DNA from: an uncultured Alphaproteobacteria bacterium
GTDB taxonomy: Bacteria; Pseudomonadota; Alphaproteobacteria; RF32; CAG-239
Length of the DNA stretch: 37,337 nt
NCBI GenBank assembly: GCA_949297665.1
Contig: CASFTO010000007.1
Span: 1-37,337, forward strand
Direction: 5' to 3'
How positions within the stretch are numbered: position 1 is the first letter of the stretch; the number at the start of each line of letters is the position of its first letter. Positions 31,034 to 37,337 of the stretch are shown piece after piece. Both the position numbers and the translations under genes were made by a program. The notes under the pieces are model-generated. The model saw nothing but the letters and a program-made list of their open reading frames with translations. It ran no database searches and was not told the origin of the DNA.

Positions 31034-32899
31034 ATGAAACCGATGAAAAGCATGATATTTTGGTTGGTTGCGTTTATATTGCTCAGCGTGGTAATGAACA
31101 ATTTTACCCCAACAGCACGTCAAAACGCCGCCACTCCAATCGCCTTTTCGGAATTTATGGATAAAGCCGAAAACAGCCAAATAGAGTCAGTAACCATAGT
31201 AGGCAACGACATCTATGGCAACTACAACAACGGCAGTAAATTCAGAACTTACGCTCCGTTTGATCCAAGCATGGTTGAAACTTTGCGCAAGCTCGGCGTA
31301 AAAATAGAAGCACGCCCGATAGATACCTCAGAGAGCACTTTCTGGGGAATAGTTATATCGTGGTTCCCGATGTTGTTATTAATCGGTGTCTGGATATTCT
31401 TCATGCGCCAAGCAAATTCCGGCAATAATAAAGCTATGAGCTTCGGCAAATCCAGAGCCAGACTGATAGAGAATACCAAAAAAGTCACCTTTGCGGATGT
31501 TGCCGGAGCCGATGAGAGCAAACAAGAGTTAGAAGAGATTATTGACTTTTTGAAAGACCCGCAAAAGTTCCAACGCCTGGGCGGTAAAATTCCGAGAGGT
31601 GTTTTACTTGTCGGCCCTCCGGGAACAGGTAAAACCTTATTAGCCAAAGCCGTAGCCGGAGAAGCGAACGTTCCGTTCTTTTCGATTTCAGGCTCGGACT
31701 TTGTGGAAATGTTCGTTGGTGTTGGTGCATCTCGTGTAAGAGATATGTTTGCCCAAGCCAAAAAGAATGCACCATGTTTGCTGTTCATTGATGAAATTGA
31801 TGCGGTAGGTCGTCATCGTGGTGCAGGCTTAGGCGGCGGTAACGATGAGCGTGAACAAACCTTAAACCAGTTATTGGTAGAGATGGATGGTTTTGAAGCC
31901 AACGAAAATGTGATTATCATCGCTGCGACCAACCGTCCGGATGTATTAGACCCCGCCCTGCTCCGCCCAGGACGTTTTGACCGTCAAGTTACGGTAAACA
32001 ATCCAGATGTCAAAGGTCGTGAAGAAATCTTGAAAGTTCACACCCGTAAAGTACCTTTGGCAAAAGATGTAAACTTAAGCGTTGTAGCCAGAGGCACACC
32101 TGGTTTTTCGGGTGCAGACTTAGCCAACTTAGTTAATGAAGCAGCACTTTTAGCTGCCCGCAAAAACAAGTTGAAAGTAAGTTCAGCAGATTTTGACGCC
32201 GCAAAAGATAAGGTATTAATGGGTAACGAGCGTAAATCTATGGCTATGGATGAGAAAGAAAAGCAATTAACCGCTTATCACGAAGCCGGTCATGCGATTT
32301 GCTCATTAAATGTCAAAGACACCGACCCGATACACAAAGCGACAATTATTCCGAGAGGTCGTGCTTTGGGTATGGTACAGCAATTGCCGGAAAAGGATAA
32401 ATACTCATATACGCGAGCCCAAATGCTATCCCGATTAGCGATATTGATGGGCGGTCGTGTTGCGGAAGAGTTAAAATTCGGCTATGATGCGGTAACCTCT
32501 GGAGCGTCATCAGATATCAATGCCGCAACCAATTTGGCACGAGCAATGGTAACCGAATGGGGCATGAGCGATTTATTGGGACCGATTCGTTATTCTGAAA
32601 ACTCCAATGAAGTTTTCTTAGGTCGCTCGGTAACTCAAAATCAGAATATGAGTGAAGATACGGCACGTTTGGTGGATGCGGAAATCAAAAGACTTGTAAC
32701 AGAAGGTTACGAAGAAGCCAAAAAGATTCTGCAAAAACACAAACAAGATTGGGAAACTTTAGCCCAAGCGTTAATGGAATATGAAACTCTAACCGGAGAT
32801 GAAATCAAAGACGTCTTAGCCGGCAAAGTGGTTGATAAAAACAAAGACGCACCTGTTCCGGAAGAAAAGCGCACCAAAGCGTCCGTACCGGAGCTATAA
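31034..32899 (+). CDS. ftsH: FtsH, ATP-dependent membrane zinc metalloprotease
   Basis: Hexameric AAA protease that degrades damaged membrane proteins and regulators such as RpoH and LpxC. The 621-residue protein has two N-terminal helices (about 8-22 and 104-123) flanking a periplasmic domain. It has Walker A GPPGTGKT (194-201), Walker B LLFIDEID, the arginine-finger region [20 protein letters not shown] and the zinc site HEAGH (416-420). The length is normal. Upstream it has its own promoter; the best purine run (AAAAGGG) is 12 bases from the ATG, rather far. In other alphaproteobacteria ftsH follows tilS; here a small RNA precedes it. Confidence 0.98.
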   Translation: MKPMKSMIFWLVAFILLSVVMNNFTPTARQNAATPIAFSEFMDKAENSQIESVTIVGNDIYGNYNNGSKFRTYAPFDPSMVETLRKLGVKIEARPIDTSESTFWGIVISWFPMLLLIGVWIFFMRQANSGNNKAMSFGKSRARLIENTKKVTFADVAGADESKQELEEIIDFLKDPQKFQRLGGKIPRGVLLVGPPGTGKTLLAKAVAGEANVPFFSISGSDFVEMFVGVGASRVRDMFAQAKKNAPCLLFIDEIDAVGRHRGAGLGGGNDEREQTLNQLLVEMDGFEANENVIIIAATNRPDVLDPALLRPGRFDRQVTVNNPDVKGREEILKVHTRKVPLAKDVNLSVVARGTPGFSGADLANLVNEAALLAARKNKLKVSSADFDAAKDKVLMGNERKSMAMDEKEKQLTAYHEAGHAICSLNVKDTDPIHKATIIPRGRALGMVQQLPEKDKYSYTRAQMLSRLAILMGGRVAEELKFGYDAVTSGASSDINAATNLARAMVTEWGMSDLLGPIRYSENSNEVFLGRSVTQNQNMSEDTARLVDAEIKRLVTEGYEEAKKILQKHKQDWETLAQALMEYETLTGDEIKDVLAGKVVDKNKDAPVPEEKRTKASVPEL

Positions 32900-32911
32900 A
32901 CTAAACTCAAA

Positions 32912-32943
32912 ACAAAAAGGCCTGCGTTAATGCAGGCTTTTTT
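32912..32943 (+). terminator. Terminator after ftsH
   Basis: GCCTGC (32920-32925) pairs with GCAGGC (32932-32937). Flanking A and T runs extend the stem and supply six T residues. Confidence 0.88.
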
Positions 32944-32985
32944 AATACACAAATTCAAAATAAGAAAAAGCCATACAACCATCCA

Positions 32986-33020
32986 TAAAAAGCAAAACGC
33001 CCCTTTCTTGAGAGGCGTTT
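32986..33020 (-). terminator. Terminator after the J-domain protein gene
   Basis: AAACGCCTCT (33011-33020 on the minus strand) pairs with AGGGGCGTTT (32995-33004), ten pairs with one G-U, followed by TGCTTTTT. A closely similar hairpin with the same flank is at 34672-34707. Confidence 0.85.
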
Positions 33021-33041
33021 GTGCTTATTCTTATTGAGCTA

Positions 33042-34574
33042 TCAGGCTGCTTTGCGGCGGAGTTCTTGTTCCAAATATGCATGATAACTTTGTACTTTTT
33101 GGAACATTTCTTTGGCTTTAGCATTTGGATTTTTGTCAGGATGATAAAGTTGAACCAAATAACGAAACGCTTGTTTCAATTTATCTTCCGTCAATGTTTC
33201 AAACGTCAGTCCAAACAACGCATAAGCCTCATTGTTATCAATTAAACTTTGAGGCGTTCTGATAATTTTTCCTTTCAAGAAATCCCGAAACTCCGGCATC
33301 TTTTCCGCCAACTTGCGACAGTAAATTATCAAATCTTCCAGACTTAATGATTGAGCGTTGATATCAGAGCTTAATATCCGATACTGCGCAGCCGTTACAA
33401 ACAAACCATTGAAGTTTATCCGAATATCGTCCAACTCTTCGTCTTTTACTTGATTTGATGCCTTTTGACGTTGCTCTTTCGGTGGGCGAGTACTTTCTTT
33501 TGCTCGCATGGCTATGACATCATAAAACTCTTTCTGCCAGTTCTGATAACCGCTGTTCTGCAAAGCAACTTTCAAACGTGCCAACAATACCGTTGTTTCT
33601 TCAGGACTTTCCAAATAGTCAACCCAGAACTTTGTCACAAGCTCTTCACAAAAGCGGCGATACTCAGGCTGTTTTTTGAGTTTTTGCTCTTGACGTTTTT
33701 TTTCTACTTTCAGACGAACCGTTTCTACCTTGGTACGCCTCAAATGTCTAATTCTTTCCCTTAATAGAGGTAGTATATACAGTATAAAAGTGCATCCCCA
33801 TACGATAAACATTAGGTATTTTAATACGCGCTGCTGAAAGGCCACTTTTTCATTAACGTACCGTATCGTTGCTTCTATCACTTTTCTATCTTTGCCGAAG
33901 CTTTGATAGAGCTTATAACTGTTTCCACCTTTAATTATTCCACCTTCCGTAGTCGGATTGCCCCAGGTTCCATCGGCGTAATAATAGATATCCCAAACAG
34001 ATCCCGATATATCATGAATTTGTTCATTACCATTTTCATCTTCTATAATATATGCCCACCGCTCAAGTGGGGATACTCTACCATAATTCACTAGCTCTAA
34101 TTGAGGTCTTAACCAAAGGCCTAAAACACCATTAGCTGTTATAAATAAAGAAAGGCAAAGTACGCCATATTGTATTTTTACCAGCAGTTGCCTTTTTTTA
34201 CTTATAATCTGTGCTTCTATACGCTTAAATTTCGAAGATAAAATGAACGCAACCATCACTAGAACCAAAGTCATACAAAAAATGTCATGTAAGGTTACCT
34301 GTAAAATACGCCTTGCTGCATCTTCATCTACTTGACTTAAAGTATTGCCATTATAAACAAAAACACCTTGCCCCTCTGCTCGTAGCGGTTGGTGCAGATA
34401 TTTATCTTCGGTGTCTTTTAAATTTAACGTAACAACTTGCGGTGTACCATTGTCTGGATATACATGTACCGTTGCACAGTTTCCTTCCAGCTTTTCTAAC
34501 CTTCCGTAAACTGTGTCTGCATAGCTTAGGCTGACTATCATTAGACAGCTCAAAATAAATAATAATCTTTTCAT
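33042..34574 (-). CDS. Membrane protein with C-terminal J domain, otherwise unknown
   Basis: A 510-residue protein. A signal peptide-like N-terminus (MKRLLFILSCLMIVSLSYA) leads into a short exported beta region, then membrane helices near 95-112, 133-153 and 258-276. After a highly charged helix (about 280-305) comes a cytosolic part ending in a J domain: EAYALFGLTFETLTEDKLKQ with HPD at 478-480. The J domain should recruit and stimulate a DnaK-type Hsp70 at the membrane. The exported loop between the second and third helices contains repeated aromatic residues (DIYYYADGTWGNP). I know no family with this whole layout. The ATG at 34572-34574 has no Shine-Dalgarno and uses the shared A/T-rich leader. 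It has its own promoter and terminator. Confidence 0.82.
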   Translation of the reverse strand: MKRLLFILSCLMIVSLSYADTVYGRLEKLEGNCATVHVYPDNGTPQVVTLNLKDTEDKYLHQPLRAEGQGVFVYNGNTLSQVDEDAARRILQVTLHDIFCMTLVLVMVAFILSSKFKRIEAQIISKKRQLLVKIQYGVLCLSLFITANGVLGLWLRPQLELVNYGRVSPLERWAYIIEDENGNEQIHDISGSVWDIYYYADGTWGNPTTEGGIIKGGNSYKLYQSFGKDRKVIEATIRYVNEKVAFQQRVLKYLMFIVWGCTFILYILPLLRERIRHLRRTKVETVRLKVEKKRQEQKLKKQPEYRRFCEELVTKFWVDYLESPEETTVLLARLKVALQNSGYQNWQKEFYDVIAMRAKESTRPPKEQRQKASNQVKDEELDDIRINFNGLFVTAAQYRILSSDINAQSLSLEDLIIYCRKLAEKMPEFRDFLKGKIIRTPQSLIDNNEAYALFGLTFETLTEDKLKQAFRYLVQLYHPDKNPNAKAKEMFQKVQSYHAYLEQELRRKAA

Positions 34575-34617
34575 AACACATAAAGTTTTAGATTCATAAT
34601 AATTGTTAATTGGTGTT

Positions 34618-34645
34618 ATCCTAACACGCCTTATCCTTTTGTCAA
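34618..34645 (-). promoter_or_regulatory. Promoter of the J-domain protein gene
   Basis: TTGACA (34640-34645), a 16-base spacer and TAGGAT (34618-34623) on the minus strand. Confidence 0.6.
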
Positions 34646-34671
34646 GTTTTTTGTTTATAAATTTAGCGATT

Positions 34672-34707
34672 TAAAAAAGCAAAACGCCCCTTAAAAAAGG
34701 AGCGTTT
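34672..34707 (-). terminator. Terminator after the four-helix membrane protein gene
   Basis: AAACGC (34682-34687) pairs with GCGTTT (34702-34707), with CCTT/AAGG continuing inside. TTGCTTTTTT follows on the minus strand. It shares sequence and flank with the terminator at 32986-33020. Confidence 0.75.
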
Positions 34708-34778
34708 ATACTTTGTTTAATTGAGTTTTATGACCGCTTTAAAACGGATTTTGGTTTCAGAATACTAAGTTACAGCAT

Positions 34779-35186
34779 CTATACTGCAATACTCAAATCT
34801 TTACTTTGTCTATTTTGCATTTTAGGAAGAAAAAACAAAGCACTCACCCACCATATTGCAGATGGTATCAAAAGAGCTAAAAGATGTTCAAAATTGCCTG
34901 CTATGCCACCGGATGGTGCAAGACAAAAGCTGATAACACTCAGCACGCTAAAAATCGCCACTAAATACATAACGACCGCAAGCCCCTCAAGTTTATATGC
35001 ACTCCGAAATAAATCCAGAAATTGCAGAGTAACCAGCAAAAGCCCTAGCAGCATAACCACACCCAGACTATACCATGGCAACCAAAATACATTTATACCA
35101 CAGACCAAGCCAACAAGCCCGACAATACATAACTGACCGATAATAAATAAATACGGCCACCAAATTTTACTAAAAAATTTTTCCAT
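34779..35186 (-). CDS. Small four-helix membrane protein, unknown
   Basis: A 135-residue protein with four predicted membrane helices (about 10-30, 35-57, 66-92, 99-120) and short charged ends (MEKFFSK, NRQSKDLSIAV). No motif or family recognised. It has its own promoter (35229-35257) and terminator. Its start codon lies in the A/T-rich leader type without a Shine-Dalgarno seen at the neighbouring J-domain gene, so the two may be expressed under similar rules. Confidence 0.75.
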   Translation of the reverse strand: MEKFFSKIWWPYLFIIGQLCIVGLVGLVCGINVFWLPWYSLGVVMLLGLLLVTLQFLDLFRSAYKLEGLAVVMYLVAIFSVLSVISFCLAPSGGIAGNFEHLLALLIPSAIWWVSALFFLPKMQNRQSKDLSIAV

Positions 35187-35228
35187 AATTCTTAAATTTA
35201 AAGTTCATAATAATCAATAACCACCCTT

Positions 35229-35257
35229 AAAGTAGCTCCTAATATATCTTTTGTCAA
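35229..35257 (-). promoter_or_regulatory. Promoter of the four-helix membrane protein gene
   Basis: TTGACA (35252-35257), a 17-base spacer and TACTTT (35229-35234) on the minus strand. Confidence 0.5.
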
Positions 35258-35283
35258 TCTTTATAATTGCCCCTCCTTGCCAC

Positions 35284-35311
35284 AAAAAAAGGAGCCGCCA
35301 AAGCAGCCCCT
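35284..35311 (-). terminator. Terminator after the 190-residue unknown gene
   Basis: AGGGGCTGC and GCGGCTCCT (minus strand) pair over nine positions with two G-U wobbles around a TTTG loop. Seven T residues follow. Confidence 0.88.
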
Positions 35312-35335
35312 AAAAAAGCGATGAATTATATACGA

Positions 35336-35908
35336 TTAATCAAAATAAAGATTATCGTAATAAAGAGGAGACCACTGATTAAGGTGGATTTTACCTCTTT
35401 CATCAAATAGCAATTTCTTTCTGCCAACGACAAGGTTGGATTTCAACAACGCACGGCCTCGACCACTAAGTCCCTTTGCATAGAAGAATTTCCATCCCCC
35501 ATCAGCCTCACGGATGAGATAGAAGCGATCATTAATTGGCATAAATGCCCGCACGTTTTCGTGCAGAATCATACCTTGTCCGTTAATAACCTTCAGCCCA
35601 CGCCCCTTCACAAGGTCATAGTCTGAAATAATTTCGATTTCTTCTGCAGATGCAATACGGTACGTTCCAATCTGCGTGGTTTTCTGCCCATTAAAGGCAA
35701 TCAATGTCTGCCAGTCGGGCGTGTACTCATATACCTGACCGTCCAACATTGAAATTTTGTTAGACTTGGTTCCAACTGAAACTTTTTCCACTCCGGACAT
35801 AATTGGCGTCTTGCTTCCCTGACAAGCATACAGTTTTGAACCACGCAATACCACACCGCTAAATACACTCGGCGCTACATGAGCTGCCGCTAAATTCATT
35901 TGTCTCAT
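35336..35908 (-). CDS. Unrecognised soluble beta-rich protein
   Basis: I do not recognise this protein. From the ATG at 35906-35908 it has 190 residues (MRQMNLAAAHVAPSVFSGVV). The frame is open 9 codons further to an ATG at 35935. I prefer the inner start because the sequence before it resembles the leader of the neighbouring accessory genes. The content is mainly short beta strands joined by Gly/Asp turns: KLYACQGSKTPI, ISMLDGQVYEYTPDWQTLIA, GRGLKVINGQGMILHENVRA and DGGWKFFYAKGLSGRGRALL. This suggests a repeated beta-hairpin or propeller-like fold. No signal peptide or membrane helix is clear. It has its own promoter and terminator. Confidence 0.7.
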   Translation of the reverse strand: MRQMNLAAAHVAPSVFSGVVLRGSKLYACQGSKTPIMSGVEKVSVGTKSNKISMLDGQVYEYTPDWQTLIAFNGQKTTQIGTYRIASAEEIEIISDYDLVKGRGLKVINGQGMILHENVRAFMPINDRFYLIREADGGWKFFYAKGLSGRGRALLKSNLVVGRKKLLFDERGKIHLNQWSPLYYDNLYFD

Positions 35909-35955
35909 AATTGTAAATATAAAAAAATTAAACATATCTATTCAAAAACTTCTTT

Positions 35956-35984
35956 ACCATACCACATTTTCGGCCCTCACGCAA
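35956..35984 (-). promoter_or_regulatory. Putative promoter of the 190-residue unknown gene
   Basis: TTGCGT (35979-35984), a 17-base spacer and TATGGT (35956-35961) on the minus strand. A TTGACA at 35994-35999 lies further upstream but has no -10 at usual spacing. Confidence 0.4.
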
Positions 35985-36015
35985 GAACTTTTTTGTCAAA
36001 ATTTACATTTTAGTC

Positions 36016-36051
36016 AAAAAAAGAGGATTGAAGCCCTCCATTTCAACCCTC
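36016..36051 (-). terminator. Terminator after the 224-residue membrane protein gene
   Basis: Ten-base arms at 36042-36051 and 36023-36032 pair with one G-U around a nine-base loop. Seven T residues follow on the minus strand. Confidence 0.85.
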
Positions 36052-36072
36052 AACACCATACATAAGTTAGAA

Positions 36073-36747
36073 TTAAGCGTTCCAACCTTGTTTTTGTAAC
36101 TTAAATTGATACAACGCACCAACAGCAATATAAGGCAAGAACATTTCGCTCGATTCTTCCATCAACTGACAAATCGCATAGGTTTGCTCGGGAAGCGGAA
36201 CCCCATTATGAGCTTTTTTCCAATTAGAAGGAAATCTATCAACAAGTTTAGCACAAACACCAACCGTACACAAAACAGCAATGGACCAAGTCACCGGATT
36301 AAATTGGAAGAAAGAACGAACCAAATGTTTAGAATATTTAACCGCCAAATAAACAACTGCTCCTGCAACGACAACCAAAACAGCGCCAAAAATAATTTTC
36401 TCACTGATAGGATTATTCGGGTTCAAGAAAAATCTGGATTTAAAAGGAGTAGTATCGGTCTGCGACAAATGATGCTGAATCCCCTGTTCGCGCAAAAAAG
36501 CACACATTGTCAAGAAAAAAAGCGTTGCCCATGTTTTAACTCTATCACCAAATTCATCACTACGAATAATTAGCATAGCAATTAAAACAACATACCCGAA
36601 ATGAGTAATATCCTCAATAATTCCCCCTTCTTCAGTGATGCTTAAAATATCATTCGGATACAAATAATAAACCCCTGCCATAAAAGAAAGCCAAACTATC
36701 ATAAACACAATCGGCATAAACAGCGGCGACATAAACATTTTTTTCAT
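36073..36747 (-). CDS. Polytopic membrane protein, unknown
   Basis: A 224-residue protein from the ATG at 36745-36747 (MKKMFMSPLFMPIVFMIVWL), which has GAGG 9 bases upstream. The GTG nine codons earlier is less likely. It has about five to six hydrophobic helices. Conserved-looking polar residues sit between them: EEGGIIEDITHFGYV, FLREQGIQHHLSQTDTTPFK, and a C-terminal ICQLMEESSEMFLPYIAVGA. Glu and His residues at helix ends could form a metal or catalytic site, but that is a guess. I cannot name the family. Unlike its accessory neighbours it has a Shine-Dalgarno-like site. Confidence 0.75.
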   Translation of the reverse strand: MKKMFMSPLFMPIVFMIVWLSFMAGVYYLYPNDILSITEEGGIIEDITHFGYVVLIAMLIIRSDEFGDRVKTWATLFFLTMCAFLREQGIQHHLSQTDTTPFKSRFFLNPNNPISEKIIFGAVLVVVAGAVVYLAVKYSKHLVRSFFQFNPVTWSIAVLCTVGVCAKLVDRFPSNWKKAHNGVPLPEQTYAICQLMEESSEMFLPYIAVGALYQFKLQKQGWNA

Positions 36748-36859
36748 TTTCAAAGTCCTCAGTCCATTAACCACGATAGAACGAGCTTAAAAAAAAGAAA
36801 ATCATTAAGCAAGAACAATTACTTGTTAAACTCAAGTTGTGCATAAAAGCAAATGTATA

Positions 36860-37337
36860 TCACCAACGAATTTCTGCATTTTTTTCCAAAATAGCGACCA
36901 AACGTTTCAAGACGCTCTGTTCAACAAATTCTCCTTTTCTAATCCAGACAGCACTTTCCACATTATCTTTTACATAAAAAGGCGAAACACGCCGATAATT
37001 TTTTTGTAAAATCGCCACACTATCTGTAATAGAAATCGGCTTTCCGTCATAATCTTGCATCTCCCCCATATACACACAATCCACAACAATATGCGGTTTA
37101 AGTTTTTCTTTTCCTGTCATAAATAGGTAATAAACCGCCGCGCCCCCGGCAACATAAATATCATCATCCAAATCAGCCAACACTTTTTGCGAAGAAATAG
37201 CGCAATGATGTTTTTCATCACTAACTTCATAATTTTCATCTGAAGTCAAAACAAAAATCCGGCACCCCTCGATAGAACGATTCGGAAAACTCTCATATGT
37301 CAACCTACCGCAAACCACCGTCTGATTGCGCACCACC
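36860..37337 (-). CDS. Dihydrofolate reductase, N-terminus outside window
   Basis: Reduces dihydrofolate to tetrahydrofolate with NADPH. The visible 159 codons start inside the gene, since the frame is open to the window edge. VVCGRLTYESFPNRSIEGCR corresponds to the MGRKTYES region of the family, IFVLTSDENYEV to the next strand, and DIYVAGGAAVYYLF to the NADPH-binding IxGGxxIY motif. The first 35 or so residues, with the substrate aspartate, are cut off. The C-terminus runs about 25 residues beyond a typical FolA (VEQSVLKRLVAILEKNAEIRW) and several usually constant residues are altered. It may be a divergent DHFR-fold protein rather than housekeeping FolA, so no symbol is given. Confidence 0.82.
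   Translation of the reverse strand, partial: VVRNQTVVCGRLTYESFPNRSIEGCRIFVLTSDENYEVSDEKHHCAISSQKVLADLDDDIYVAGGAAVYYLFMTGKEKLKPHIVVDCVYMGEMQDYDGKPISITDSVAILQKNYRRVSPFYVKDNVESAVWIRKGEFVEQSVLKRLVAILEKNAEIRW

Noticed and set aside
31024..31161. A 45-codon frame starting at ATG 31024 and overlapping the ftsH start
   Set aside because: It has a purine run close by, but its sequence resembles no protein and it is out of frame with ftsH. It is most simply a chance frame.
1..37337. tRNA genes, CRISPR arrays, insertion sequences, phage genes
   Set aside because: No tRNA T-loop and acceptor pattern, no regularly spaced repeats and no transposase or phage motifs were noticed on either strand when reading by eye.

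Overview
The window reads as chromosomal DNA of an A+T-rich, fermentative alphaproteobacterium, probably host- or gut-associated. This is an inference from gene content. GapR and the neighbour pairs fabF-mltG, lptD-surA-rsmA and ihfB-lapA are alphaproteobacterial in character. AdhE, L-lactate dehydrogenase and a pyruvoyl arginine decarboxylase/antiporter pair point to anaerobic or acid-stressed life. I see no tRNA, rRNA, CRISPR array, transposase or phage gene.

Layout, left to right. (1) 1-2483, minus strand: acpP, fabF and mltG (3' end cut off by the window), with an intrinsic terminator between acpP and fabF. (2) 2782-3723, plus: ldh. (3) 3879-6675, minus: a GtrII-like membrane glycosyltransferase and a membrane-anchored GT8 enzyme, probably for surface glycans. 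(4) 6787-11013, minus: pyk and adhE, with divergent gapR at 11232-11480. (5) 11540-13663, minus: a Chlamydia AaxB/AaxC-type arginine decarboxylase and antiporter. (6) 13771-19222, minus: lptF-lptD-surA-rsmA for outer-membrane assembly, without the usual lptG and pdxA. (7) 19449-21641, minus: three related transcription units encoding an unrecognised protein family; the middle one has an in-frame amber codon. (8) 21786-25871, minus: grpE, two small exported His-rich proteins, accD, lapA, ihfB and tsaB. (9) 26043-28385, plus: a multi-PAS membrane protein with no output domain and a disordered protein. (10) 28470-30495, plus: an operon of an unknown protein, mannose-type EIIA, HPr and a beta-class DNA methyltransferase. 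(11) 30496-31033: 538 bases without a protein gene, holding a strongly supported free-standing small RNA (about 30687-30868) and then the ftsH promoter; 30496-30652 shows nothing recognisable. (12) 31034-32899, plus: ftsH. (13) 33042-37337, minus: a membrane J-domain protein, three unrecognised proteins and the 3' part of a dihydrofolate reductase gene.

How it fits together: PykA, Ldh and AdhE form a route from phosphoenolpyruvate to pyruvate, and on to lactate or from acetyl-CoA to ethanol. The arginine pair would consume cytosolic protons. The EIIA/HPr pair is a regulatory-style incomplete PTS. The most unusual material is the accessory layer: the paralogous triplet and at least three further minus-strand genes near 33-36 kb share an A/T-rich leader without a Shine-Dalgarno sequence, and several are monocistronic units with their own promoter and terminator. 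This looks like a lineage-specific class of genes under a common expression signal. The structured RNA upstream of ftsH and the PTS-methyltransferase operon are the next most interesting items.
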